Assembly (NCBI RefSeq): GCF_902686445.1
Contig: NC_062232.1
Span: 94,164,932-94,228,931 of the forward strand
DNA length: 64,000 nt
Source: Sciurus carolinensis
Lineage: Eukaryota > Chordata > Mammalia > Rodentia > Sciuridae
Direction: 5' to 3'
Position numbers and translations under genes: made by a program. Below are positions 43,620-54,712 of this stretch, piece by piece; within the stretch, counting starts at the first letter, position 1; each line of letters opens with the position of its first letter. The notes beneath the pieces were generated by a model. It did no database searches. It was not told where the DNA came from and was given only the letters and a program-made list of their open reading frames with translations.

Positions 43620-45300
43620 AACATTTTATTTTGAAGAATTGGGAAAAAACACGAAATGAACACATCTGAGTAATTAGTGTCCAGATCAATGCACAGAACA
43701 TTATCAGGACTACAGAAGTTCTCCTTACTATTCCTTCTAATCACAACTGCCAAACTACACCAAGGGTAAACTTCCTGACTTCTAACGACTCACATGTTTT
43801 TGTACTTTATATAAAAGCAATTATACATAATTACCTTCTTTTTTTGGCTCCTTTCACCCCAAATTTTGTATATGAGATTCATACAGATTGTTACATGTAG
43901 TTAGAGATTATTCTCATTAGTATAAAGCATTCAGCATTGCTGTATGGTATCCATTGTGTGACTATATAACACTTAGCTTTTGAGGGATATTTAGGTTGTT
44001 TACAGTCTGTAGTTATTATCATAAGACTTACTATGAACATTTTAGTACATGCCTTTTGGTGGATATGTGTGTTTTCTTCTGTCAAGTATGTACTAGAGGA
44101 TGTAATTACTGGGTCTTGGGGTTTGCATCCAGTTAACTTAAGGTAGTGACAGTTTTCTAAAGGATTAATCAGTTTTACTCCTACCAGAAGTATCAGCATT
44201 CTGGACTCCACAATCTGATACTGGTATTATCATTCTTTGAAAATGTTATAATTCTGGTTGATGCATATTGATGGTTCATTGGCTAATGTAGTTGTGTTCC
44301 TTTTCATTTATTTATCAGACATTTGATATCTTCTTTTGTAAAATGCTAATTCTAATTGTTATGTTTTAGATATAGGGTGTTCCTCAGAGTCTTAAACAAT
44401 GCAAAAATTTTCAGAAGTGAAAAGATTGGGTTATGAGAACCTTAACTTAATCAGTGGATTAATCCACTGATACGGATTAACTGAGCGGTAACTGTAGTTG
44501 GTAGGGCGTGGATGGAGAAGGAGATCACTGGGGCTATACCTTCTGAGTTTATATTTTGTCCCTGGTGAGAAAAGCTCTCTTTGCTTCCTGATCACCATGT
44601 CCTGAGCTGCTTTCCTCCTCCATGCTCTTTGGTCATGATGTTCTGCCTCACCTCACGCCCAGAGGAATGGAGTAATCTGCCTATGGACTAAGAACTCTGA
44701 AACTCTGAGTGCCAAATAAACTCTACATCCTCTAAAATTGTCCTTGAAAGGTCCTTTGGTCACAGCAATGAAAAAGCTGACTAAAATGCTAGACTTCTTT
44801 TACTGTGGCTTTCCCATCTTTTATGTTATAGTTATCCTATAAATATTTTGTTTAGAAGTCTTTTGTTGGATATATAAGTGTTGTGAATATCTTCTCCTAC
44901 TCTGAGTTCTGTTTCTTTCTTTTAATGGTGAACGTGGATAAATGAGTTCATAATTTTAATGTAATCCAAGTTATTGTTTCATCTTATGATGAATGCTATT
45001 TGGTTTTCCTTTCAGAAATTTTGGTCTACTCCAAGTTTACAAAGCTGGACTTAATTCACATTTGATGTGCAGTATATTTGGGATTGACTTTTATTTTTAT
45101 TGTGAGGTATAAATGAAGATTTTTTTTCTTATGTGGATATCCAATTGATCTAATACTATTTATTTTATAAAAACTTTCCTTGGCTCACTCTGTCATTTTT
45201 TTATAAATCAGATGATCAAATATGTATGGGACTGTTTCTGGGCTCTATTTTGTTCAGTTGGTTAGTTTGTATATTATTTTGCCAATATATTATCTTACCT
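43620..45300 (-). mobile_element. Ancient L1 fragment, split by a MaLR-like LTR
   Basis: Minus-strand L1M-type ORF2 C-terminal and 3' region: 'GAACATTATCAGGACTACAG', 'GGATATTTAGGTTGTTTACA', 'CTACCAGAAGTATCAGCATT' and, beyond the LTR at 44362-44788, 'AGTCTTTTGTTGGATATATA' and 'TTTTGGTCTACTCCAAG'. The LTR therefore inserted into an already old L1. Confidence 0.7.
44362..44788 (+). mobile_element. MaLR-like solo LTR, copy 4
   Basis: Starts TGTTTTAGATATAGGGTGTT and ends AAAAAGCTGACTAAAATG. Shares the blocks TGGTCATGATGTTCTGCCTC, GAGGAATGGAG and CAAATAAACTCTACATCC with copy 1. Holds an 18-bp palindrome (44452-44469) typical of this LTR's central region. Confidence 0.8.
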
Positions 45301-45825
45301 ATTATACCTTATAAGAGACCTTCATTCTAACTTTATAATAGACCTTGATACTGAACATGTAAGTTTTCCTTATTCTGTTTCTTTTTTGTTTTATTTATAA
45401 CCATCAGCACAGAGTCTAGGAGTGAGTTTTGCCTGTCCAACACATTATAATATGTCTTCTCCACACTGTTGCTAATATATATTTAAATACTGTGACACTT
45501 TTTACTAAAAGTGCCCAAATTTGGAGAGTGGCTTTGAACTATCAACGTCAAGTAGAATTTAACTTCTTTCTAATGCCTATTAAGAATATATAGAATAATT
45601 TTATAAAAAATGAAAAACGTTAGACAACATCAAAAAATATATCTGTCAGGATGTCAGTTTTAAGGAAAGAAATTGCATTTTCCTTGATGTATAATAGTTG
45701 GGCCAAAGGACGTGGTTAGGGTTCCAGAAGCCAAGAATTTAATACATTCAGAATTCCTATTGTATTGATTCAGCAGAGGCATGTTTTACAGAAGGGGGAC
45801 AATTTTTAAGTATGGATAATGGAAC
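45301..45825. other. Unassigned AT-rich DNA
   Basis: No gene or recognisable repeat. Could include the decayed upstream part of the ancient L1. Confidence 0.4.
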
Positions 45826-45828
45826 AAC

Positions 45829-45937
45829 TGCATTACACCACTAAATTAGAATCTCTAGGTGTGGGACTGGGGAATATGCATTCTAACAGACTTTCTAGTT
45901 GATTCTGATGTATATTATAGTTTTAAAAACACTAATC
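45829..45937 (+). mobile_element. MER5A-like hAT-Charlie MITE fragment
   Basis: TTAGAATCTCTAGGTGTGGG, GGAATATGCATTCTAACAGA and TTGATTCTGATGTATATTAT follow the MER5A 3' half. The 5' half is absent. Confidence 0.7.
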
Positions 45938-45939
45938 TT

Positions 45940-46131
45940 GAGCAGAAGCTGTCAACCAGAAGTAATTTTGACTCCAGGGGACATTGGCATTGTCTAGAAT
46001 CATTTTTGATGTTTCAGCAACCTGGAAAAGATGCTATTAGCATCATAATTGCAATTCAATGGACACTGTCCCAAAACAAAAAATCATTCATCCCAAAATG
46101 TCAATAGTATCACTGTTGAGAAACCTTGATT
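45940..46131 (+). mobile_element. MER20-like hAT-Charlie MITE
   Basis: Blocks in MER20 order: GCTGTCAACCAGAAGTAATT, 'CAGGGGACATTGGCATTGTC', 'ATGCTATTAGCATCATAAT', CCCAAAATGTCAATAGTATC and terminal TTGAGAAACCTTG. Non-autonomous DNA transposon of early placental age. Confidence 0.85.
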
Positions 46132-47765
46132 CAGAAATCATGAGGTCATTGAAAAAGCCTGGTTGGATACTAACAAGGGTTTTTATACTGGAAGAAATAC
46201 CTATACAAAATGACTTAACCCAGTGCTCAGTCTGAAAAAGCAGCAAAAGCCCTCAGACATTTTTCATCATTAAATTTTGGAAGGCATGTCCTGGCTGCAA
46301 AGTAGAATTTAACCTCTTTGCTGCCATCAAACTTTACCTTTCGCCCTTAAAATGTAGATTCTTTAGGGACTGCCTTAGTCATTCAGACTAGCAAGAAAAC
46401 AACTTAGTTCATTGCATCAAAGGAAATATCTTAGGCACTTTGCATATGTGATTACAGATAATTCTCACAACAAAATTGTGAAGCAAATAGTATCAGACAT
46501 TTTTAAATGTGAGGACACATTAGATAAGTAAAATGGAACTCAAAGGAGATAATTTCTTTTAGATAGAGATATGTGATTGAAGCTCCTGTCATAAATAACT
46601 CACAATGTAGTTATAGGTTATATTATATGTGATATATAGACTATGGCAACTAATTAATACTTATATTCCCTGCACTTGACACACAATGTCATAATATTCT
46701 ATATGTTAGATCTCAATATTATTTCCATTTTGTATATAAGGAAATTGTAGGTTAGAGAGGTGAAATTAGTTGTACATGAATACACAGTTAATAAGTGATG
46801 GTCTGTTGAATTCCAAAGTGCTCTTAATAACTACACTGCTGCATTAGCAGATATATGCATGTAAATATAATTTAGAAACCAGGAATGATACAAATATTAA
46901 ATGCCATTCTAAAATTTCTTCTATTAGCAATTTAAAGAAATTATGTTTTTGGCATTATAGAAAACATGAAAAAAGAAAAATATATTTAACATTTTAGGCC
47001 TTTTAGAGATAGGAACTATATGAATACCTGTGGGATTTATTTTTGATAATGTAGTTAAAAAGTTTTTTAAAAAGATTCCCTCTGAAATCTATTCAACTGA
47101 AAGCTTTCATTATCATAATTGCTTTTATTAACTAATCAACTTGAATTATGCAAAATTACTTGAAATAACATTTGAGTATTTTTCCTAGTTATTTAACTTT
47201 ACTCCTCATAATAGAATCACTGATCAATGGTCTGTCTTTGGAGATTGTAGCTGTCAGTATCTTCTCAGCTTGAACTGTTTAGAGCAACGACTCAAATTCA
47301 GATATTTTTTCACATTTGACAGTAATTGGTCTTGTTTTAGCTAAATTCTTTTGGAGGTTTATTGAAAATTGTTTCTCTGATCTATAAGTAAGCCTAATTT
47401 TTTCTGAAAGTAGCTTCGAGACATCAAAGTTCTGTGCTTAGTTTTACAAACTAAGCACAGAAAAGTCCAATCACACCAAGGTTTCAAACAATGTGCTGTA
47501 AGAAGATGCTCTATTTTAGAATACTAATATAATACTATATGGAAATGATTTATGCAGCATGGTGAGCATGGGGTGATAGATATTCATAACAAATTTAGAA
47601 ATTATATGTATATAATATAAAGTGTATTTATGTTTAGATAATATTTTTAAAGTTCTTTGACATATATGTAAATATATACATATAAATATATATGTTTAAT
47701 TCTAATTTACTCACCATAAACCTCATATATTGTGAATACTCAATAATTTTAAGTAAATTTGTAAA
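46132..47765. other. Unassigned AT-rich DNA with weak MIR traces
   Basis: Weak MIR-like blocks near 46425-46560 and 46700-46815 (minus). The 47050-47430 part is non-repetitive, rich in TAAT/ATTA motifs and has no open frame. A perfect hairpin lies at 47430-47462. No gene seen. Confidence 0.45.
47430..47462. other. Perfect 15-bp inverted repeat with 3-nt loop
   Basis: TTCTGTGCTTAGTTT (47430-47444), TAC, then AAACTAAGCACAGAA (47448-47462), its exact complement. No mobile element or terminator context is visible around it. Confidence 0.95.
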
Positions 47766-48660
47766 GTTGTCCAACCATCACTGAAATAAATTTTAAAGTA
47801 TTTCTTTCTCCCTTCTTGGTATTCAGTTCCCACTCCCAACCCCAGAAAGTTGCTGATTTTGTTTCCATATAGTCTCTAAATAGATGTTTTCTGGACATTT
47901 CATACAAATGAAATAATACAATATGTGGTCTTCTGTGTCAGAATTTCACTTAGTGCGAAGCTTTTAAGGTTCATTCACACTGTAGCTTATCAATGTTTTA
48001 TTTTTATCAATGAATAATATTCTATTGTATGGAAATGATACACTTATTTATATTTCTCTATTAATGGACTTAGATTATTTCTACTTTTATCTTTTATGAA
48101 TAGTGTTCCTATGAACATTCATATATATATATGTCTTTGTGTAGATGCATATTTTTATTCCTTTTGAATCAATACCTAGAAGTAGAAGAGGAATTTCTAG
48201 GACATGGTAACTCTATGTTTAATATTTTCAGGAAATTTCAAAGCAGTGGCATGATTTTATATTCAAACTAGCAATATTACATAAGAATGATGGTTTTTCT
48301 ACATCCTCATCAACACTTGTTATTATCAGTCTTTTTTGTATTTAGTTATCCGTGTGGATGTGAAGTACTATCTCATTGTGATTTGGATTTACATTTTCTA
48401 GTGGCTAACGATGTTGATTTTCTCTTCATGTGCCAATTGGTCATTGTCATGGTTTTTTAGAGAAATAAAATGACTGTTCAGATCCTTTGTACATTTTTTC
48501 AGTTGAGCTGTTTATATTCTTATTATTAAGTTGTAAGAGTTCTTTAAATATGCTGATAAGCTACTTATAAGATATATGATTACCAAGTTTTTCTAACCTG
48601 TTTCTTTGTATATAAAATGAGATAATAGGTGACCTATGCTGGATAATCTTGACCTACAAT
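47766..48660 (-). mobile_element. Ancient L1 fragment
   Basis: Minus-strand L1M ORF2 C-terminal and 3' region: 'TTGTCCAACCATCACTGAAA', GGTTCATTCACACTGTAGCT, 'TTCTACATCCTCATCAACAC' and 'GTGAAGTACTATCTCATTGT'. Short AT run at 48120-48135. No frame survives. Confidence 0.7.
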
Positions 48661-48909
48661 TTTGTAATTAGTCATTCTGGACCCCTATTTTCATATCTGA
48701 AAAGGAAATGATGGAATATTCATGCTACACGGTGGTATGCTTTGGATACTTGAAGAAAAAAGTTAGATACAGCAAATATTCTGGACACATCCATTTTACT
48801 AGATCAATTCATGTTGAAAACTTATTTCTATCAAAAATAATCTTTTAGTTTTCCAAATTAGTATTAATCTACTCTGTTTTTTCCTAAACAGAATTTGCAC
48901 TTACCCTTT

Positions 48910-49130
48910 TTGTTTTGTTTTGTTTGGTTTGGTTTGGTTTGGTTTGGGGGGTTTTGTTTGTTTTGGTTGTTTGTTTGGGAATTGAACCCAGGGCACCCTA
49001 CCACTGAACTACATCCCCAGCCATTTTTACTTTATTTTGAGACACTGAGACCAACCTTGAACTTGCAATCCCTCTGCCTCAACCTCCTAAGAAGCTGAGA
49101 TTACAGCCATGCACCCCTACCACGTCTGGC
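48910..49130 (-). mobile_element. B1-ID composite SINE with expanded (CCAAA)n tail
   Basis: Minus-strand copy. The tail reads (GGTTT)n on plus at 48925-48948, followed by the ID complement (CTACATCCCCAGCC) and the B1-like half to 49130. Flanks TGCACTTACCCTTTT and TGCATTTACCCTTTG are a target-site duplication with one or two differences. Confidence 0.9.
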
Positions 49131-49145
49131 TGCATTTACCCTTTG

Positions 49146-50313
49146 TGTGTGTGGGGGGGTGTGCATGTGCATGGGCACATGTGCTTTCCAGAATGTTTGA
49201 GTTGAATGGTTGATGATATGCTCCAGGTTTGTAAAAACCTTTGATGTTCTATGACATATAATTGGAATATGATAAGTACCTCTTACTATTTCATCTTCTA
49301 ATATCTCTGTCTTCTTTTAAGCAACCTCCACTGGAGGCCTTTTTATTTCAGCCTTTCTATGATGCATAAAATCTATGCAAACATCAAACTGTACCAGAGT
49401 AAACATTTTGATAACAGAAAACCATGTGAGCAACCTCTCTCTATTTTTGTCTCTTGTAAAGTATAATTTGTATCTTTTTTGCTTTCTTGAGATTAAATAT
49501 AGCTATCATATATTTTGTGGGTTTTTCTTAACAGAATCATGGATAGAGAAATTTCGGAACAGAGAGGCTGTCTCATTCAAGGTCATTCAACTAGTTAATA
49601 ACTAAATCATGATAATGAAAATCCTTATGGTTGGTTATTATTGATTGCTTCCAGTCTTTTTTGTTATTGGCAATTCAAGGCAAAGATAACATTACACTAA
49701 AATGAATAAACCTGCATGGAATTTATTTTCTAAAAAACATGCTTAAATTTGACTTTATATGAAGTATTGTACTTCAGATAATTCCTGAATTATTTTTCCT
49801 TTCTACAGTAATCTTTGATAATTCATGGATGTTTGTTGTCTGAATACTATTAATGATGATAGACTAAAGTATTTGTTTGTCTTGAATGTCTAGATTGGTA
49901 TACATTTTATAATCCAGTTCATATTTTATTTTTTTGCCAAGTAGTTAGGATACTGTTTGGTTTTGGAACAGATTCATGAGCGAGGATAAAATGTAAGAGC
50001 ATATAAAGAAATGTAAAAAAAGTTGTAAATAAAATGTATTTTTTCTCCATTTGCTTATTAGCAGATTTTTATGACTCAGGATTTTTTTGCACATTATTGT
50101 AAAACAAACTTCAATATGTCTTTTTCTCATGAAATGTGAATATGAATTTTAATGCAGAGTAAAAAAAAAGCTGAAATTAAAAGGTAATATAAAAATATGT
50201 AAAACTTAAAGAGCAATTGCTTAAGGCCGAACATGTTAAATAATTCAGTTTTCAATTCCATGAGCAATTAGTTCTTTAAAAAATGTCATCATTTATAAGA
50301 TAAAAAAAGAATA
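49146..50313. other. Unassigned AT-rich DNA
   Basis: Over 1.1 kb without a recognisable repeat or gene, apart from a short GTGTGTGGGGGGG run near 49145-49160. The 76-codon open frame at 49375-49605 has no domain. Confidence 0.45.
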
Positions 50314-50330
50314 TTGTTTTGAGATTCTTT

Positions 50331-50533
50331 TTGGGGGGGGTACTGGGGATTGAACTCAGGGGCACTTGACCGCTGAGCCACATCCCCAGCCCTATTTTGA
50401 ATCTTATTTAGAGACAGGGTCTCACTGAGTTGCTTAGCATCTCACTTTTATTGAAGCTGGCTTTGGACTCATGATCCTCCTGCCTCAGTCTCCTGAGTCT
50501 CTTAAATTACAGGCCTGTGCCACTGCACCCGGC
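50331..50533 (-). mobile_element. B1-ID composite SINE with perfect target-site duplication
   Basis: The 16-bp repeat TGTTTTGAGATTCTTT flanks it at 50315-50330 and 50534-50549. Minus-strand copy starting (right end) GCCGGGTGCAGTGGCACAGG and ending in a C-rich tail (G8 on plus). Well preserved. Confidence 0.96.
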
Positions 50534-50549
50534 TGTTTTGAGATTCTTT

Positions 50550-51024
50550 GCCTGAAATTTAAAAAAGAAATCCTGCAGTTTAAATGCTGCAGCAAAATTT
50601 ATAATTGCTTTAACGTTCTTATTTTGGCTTTAGTTAAAAACATTTAACCAAAATTAGAGACAGACAACTCCATTGTATTTGTTGGTTTTGCAATGAAGCA
50701 GCGTCATGATCAGCCTGAGGTTGGTTCATTTAGTTTAAAATACAGTGTATGGACAAAATCTACTGTATGCTTACTAAACCAGTCATCAAAATTTCAGAGA
50801 TAAATGAGTTAATTAACTGGAGTAAAGGACTGATTTCCTACTTTGTATATGAATGAATGTGTTTATATTCCAGAAATTCATCAGTAAAGTCGGGAATACA
50901 GAATATGCTCCATTCAGCAGGGATGGGGAGCTTCCAATGAAGTTTACTCGTACTTCTTTGTAAATTTAAAAAGTTGGTTCTAGGGAATGAAGTTAAATTT
51001 ATTCTGGAGAGCATCATAATATAA
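50550..51024. other. Unassigned, non-repetitive stretch
   Basis: No repeat recognised. Contains paired CTGCAG motifs (CCTGCAGTTTAAATGCTGCAG region, 50572-50592) and balanced composition. Possible conserved non-coding DNA. No open frame of note. Confidence 0.35.
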
Positions 51025-51037
51025 AAATGGATTTCCT

Positions 51038-51167
51038 GGGGCTGGGGTTTTGGCTCAGTAGTTGAGCACTTGCCAGCATGTGTAAGGCACTGGGTTCAAT
51101 CCTCAGCACCACATAGAAATAAATAAATGAATAAAATAAAGGTTCATCAATGTCTAAAAATATAAGT
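51038..51167 (+). mobile_element. ID SINE with perfect target-site duplication
   Basis: The 13-bp repeat AAATGGATTTCCT lies at 51025-51037 and 51168-51180. Body GGGGCTGGGGTTTTGGCTCA, GGGTTCAATCCTCAGCACC, then the AAATAAATAAATG-type tail typical of squirrel ID copies. Confidence 0.96.
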
Positions 51168-51609
51168 AAATGGATTTCCTAACACAAAGAATGACAGACT
51201 TTGAAAGTTTGTGATTCATGCTATAGGCAGAAATGTTGAAAGTGCAATTAAATAATTTTATGGGCAAAAAAAATACAAGAAAAAATAAAGATGTCTTCTT
51301 CCTCTAATGGTACTCTAGAAATTGTGATACAGGGTTTTGGTATTTTTTTGTTTGTTTGTTTTGGCTTCTTTCATTTTTTTTTCACCAAAAAATCACCTGA
51401 GACAATACAGCAATGACAAAGGTATATTTTTTAATGTTTTATTGCAAGATGCAAATCTCTATATTCCTTTCATATGAAACAACTACATATTTTGGTTCAA
51501 AGATAAGGATACAAGTGATAATGCAGAATACTGTTTTGACTCTTTAACATACAACTGCTTCAGTGTAATACATCATAGTCCAACTGTGTCCACCCAATAG
51601 GAGTCATGT

Positions 51610-51725
51610 TCTCTATTTTGACTGTGGTGGTAGTTATAGTAGTATATACCTTGGTCAAAAGCCATTTGTACACTTCAAATGGTGCATTTCATTTTATCTA
51701 AATGATACTTTAATGATGCTGACTT
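51610..51725 (+). mobile_element. Ancient L1 3' end
   Basis: 'GACTGTGGTGGTAGTTATAG', 'AAAGCCATTTGTACACTTCA' and 'GATACTTTAATGATGCTGAC' match the 3' terminus of L1ME-type elements (normally ending near 'tcaataaagctgattt'). Confidence 0.75.
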
Positions 51726-52264
51726 AACAAAAGAAAAAAAACTGATAAAAATGGTTAAATTGATGGGAGGGTAGTACTTAATAACCATAGTGAATTATTT
51801 CATCTTTGACATAATAAACTAATTCTATTATTCTGCTTTCTCACACTTATACCAATTATACTAAAAACAGCTAGATATAATTGATAGCCCATCTTAATTT
51901 GGGATTGACAAAGAGCTAGAAGGTACAGAGGAATACTTGGGAAAACTGTCTGTATTAATATTCTAACAGTCTTTTGTATTGTTTGTTCTATTTAGTTATA
52001 CATGACAGCAAAATGCATTTTGATTCATTGTACACAAATGGAGTACAACTTTTCATTTCTCTGGTTGCACATGATGTACAGTCATACCATTCGTATAATC
52101 ATACATGTACACAGGGTAATGTCTGTCTCAGTCCACCATCTTTCCTTCCGCCCTCCCCTCCCTTCATTTCTCTCTACACAATTCAAAGTTGCTCCATTCT
52201 TCCCTTACCCTCTCACACCCCCATTATGTGTCCATGTCCACTTATCAGAGAAAACATTTGGCCT

Positions 52265-54290
52265 TCAGTTTTTTGGGGTTTGGCTTATTTCACTTAGCAT
52301 GATATTCTCCAACTCTATCCATTTACCTGCAAATGCCATAATTTTATTCTTCTTTATGGCTGAGTAATATTCCATTGTGTATATATACCATAGTTCCTTT
52401 ATCCATTCATCTATTGAAGGACATCTAGTTTGGTTCCACAATCTAGGTATTGTGAATTGAACTGCTATAAACATTGATGTGGCTATGTCACTGTAGTATG
52501 TTGATTTTAAGTTCTTTGGGTATACACCAAGGAGTGGGATATCTGAGTCAAATGGTGGTTCCATTCCAAGTTTTCTAAGGAATCTCCATACTGCTTTCCA
52601 GAGTGGCTGCACCAATTCGCAATCCCACCAGCAATGTATGAGTGTACCTTTTCCCCACATCCATGCCAACACCTATTGTTGCTTGTATTCTTGATAATAG
52701 TCATTCTAATTGTAATGAGATTAAATCTTAGAGTAGTTTTTATTTGCATTTCTCTAATTACTAGAGATGTTGGACATTTTTTTCATATGTTTGTTGATTG
52801 ATTGTATATCTTCTGTGAAGTGTCTGCTTAGTTCCTTAGCCCATTTCTTGATTGGGTTATTTGTATTTTTGGTGTTAAACTTTTTGAGGTCTTTATAAAT
52901 TCTAGAGATTAGTGCTCTATCTGAAGTATGAGTGGCAAAGATTTTCTCCCACTCTGTAGGCTCTCTCTTCACATTACTGATTGTTTCCATTGCTGAGAAA
53001 AAAGTTTTTTAGTTTGAATCTATCCCATTTATTGATTCTTGTTTTTATTTCTTGCACTTTTTTAAAATATTTTTTATTTTTACAGACTGCATTTTAATTC
53101 ATTGTACACAAATGGGGTACATATTTTTATTTCTATGGTTGTGCACAATGTAGATTCATACCATTTGTGTAATCATACATGTGAATAGGGTTGATGTCTG
53201 TCTCATTCCACCATTTTTATACCCCCCTCCCTCTCATTTCCCTCTACGTAATCTAAAGTTCCTCCATTCTTTTCTTACCCCCTACCTCCCACTCCCATTA
53301 TATATCATTATCCACTTATCAGGGAAAACATTCAGTCTTTGATTTTTTGGGATTGGCTTATTTCACTTAGCATGATATTCTCCAATTCCATCCATTTATC
53401 TGCAAATGCTATAATATGGTCCTAAACCAACGTGATGAAGATTTGGGCCTTCTTTTTTTTTATTTGGTGCAGGGTCTCTTGTCTAATTCCTAGGTCCTTT
53501 ATCCATTTTGAGTTGAGTTTTGTGCAGGGTGAGAAATAGGGGTTTGATATCATTTTGCTGCATATGATTTTCCAGTTTTCCCAGCACCATTTGTTGAAGA
53601 GGCTATGTTTTCTTCATTTTATGTTTTTGGTGCCTTTGTCTAGTATGAGATAACCATATTTATGTGAGTTTGTCTCTGTGTGTTCTATTCTGTACCATTG
53701 GTCTACCTGCCTATTTTAGTACCAATACCACGCCATTTTTGTTACTATTGCTCTGTAGTATAGTTTAAGATCTGGTATTGTGATACCTACTGCTTCACTC
53801 TTCCTGCTAAGGATGCTTTGGCTATTCTGGGTCTCTTATTCTTCCAAATGAATTTCATGATTGCTTGCTCTATTTCTGTAACATACGTCATTGGGATTTT
53901 AATTGGAATTGCATTGAATCTGTATAGCACTTTTGGTAATATGGCCATTTTGACAATATTAATTCTGCCTATCCAAGAACATGGGAGATCTTTCCATCTT
54001 CTAAGGTTTTCTTTAATTTCTGTCTTTAGTGTTCTGTAGTTTTTATTGTAGAGGTCTTTCACCCCTTTTGTTACATTGATTCCCAATTTTTTTTTTTTGA
54101 GGCTATTGTGAATGGGGTAGGTTTTCTAATTTCTCCTTGGGTGGATTCATTACTTATGAATAGAAATGCATTATATTTATGAGCATTGCTTTTATATTCT
54201 GATACTTTGCTGAATTCACTTATTCTAGGAGTTTTCTGGTGGAATATTTTGGATCCTCTAAATATAGAATCTTGTTGTTGGTAAATAGTG
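52265..54290 (-). pseudogene. L1 ORF2 C-terminal pseudogene
   Basis: Pieces: 53787-54086 ([20 protein letters not shown] ... [14 protein letters not shown]), 52754-52990 ([20 protein letters not shown]), 52507-52749, and 52265-52672 with the cysteine region changed by frame loss and SEISQTPKN at the end. Split by the nested L1 and by frameshifts. No endonuclease or RT catalytic core. Confidence 0.88.
53056..53412 (-). mobile_element. Nested L1 3'-end fragment
   Basis: A second L1 subfamily copy (same as 11660-12085): poly(A) side TTTTTTAAAATATTTTTTAT, CAGACTGCATTTTAATTCAT, then 3'UTR and ORF2 end to CAAATGCTATAATA. The host L1 sequence resumes at GGTCCTAAACCAACGTGATG, but about 25-30 bp of host ORF2 present in the 34-39.8 kb copy is missing at the join. 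Confidence 0.85.
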
Positions 54291-54335
54291 ACAGTTTGTA
54301 ACTCAGTCTTTTAAATCATGGGCTTTGCCTTTTGA

Positions 54336-54482
54336 AATTATCAATTCCCTTGTCTATAAAATGAAGGTACCAGTAGTACCTAGCTCATTCTTCTGAAGAA
54401 ATGAAATGAAATAATCTATGAAAAGCCCTTACCTTAGAGCTTAGTATTCAGTAAGTACTCAGTCAATATTAACTTTGATCAT
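54336..54482 (+). mobile_element. MIR
   Basis: 'CTTGTCTATAAAATGAAGGT', 'TACCTAGCTCATTCTTC' and TCAGTAAGTACTCAGTCAAT follow the MIR core and tail. Confidence 0.8.
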
Positions 54483-54556
54483 TTTTCTAATCTCTCCATC
54501 TCTATTTCTATATAAAATTGAGAAAAACCAGAGAACATGTGCGGATTCCCTGGAGC

Positions 54557-54712
54557 AGTGCTCTTAAGCTTTAGTGTGCATTGGTGTCCCCTGCAATGCT
54601 TGTCACAACACAGGTTACTAGGCTGCACCACTGAATTTCTGATTTGTTAGATCTAGGATGGAGCTCAAGAATGAGCATTTTGAACAAATTCCCTGATGAT
54701 ACTGAAACTTGG
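54557..54712 (+). mobile_element. MER5A hAT-Charlie MITE
   Basis: GTGCTCTTAAGCTTTAGTGT, 'ACACAGGTTACTAGGCTGCA', 'ATTTCTGATTTGTTAGATCT' and 'AATTCCCTGATGATACTG' match MER5A in order. The 3' inverted terminus is eroded. Confidence 0.82.

Larger units (their letters stand above)
51974..54297 (-). mobile_element. 5'-truncated L1 with a nested L1
   Basis: Minus-strand L1: 3'UTR from about 51990 (CATTTTGATTCATTGTACAC), ORF2 C-terminal region 52265-53055, interrupted by another L1 at 53056-53412, then ORF2 RT/thumb region to about 54297. Imperfect flanks TAACAGTCTTTT (51965) and TAACTCAGTCTTTT (54298) may be its target-site duplication. The sequence is close to the L1s at 21.1 and 34-39.8 kb. Confidence 0.9.

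Noticed and set aside
44452..44469. Perfect 18-bp palindrome CAGTGGATTAATCCACTG
   Set aside because: Located in the central block of a MaLR-like LTR whose family sequence contains this near-palindrome, so it is explained by the repeat.
52002..52367. 121-codon plus-strand open frame
   Set aside because: Antisense shadow of the L1 3'UTR at 51974-54297.
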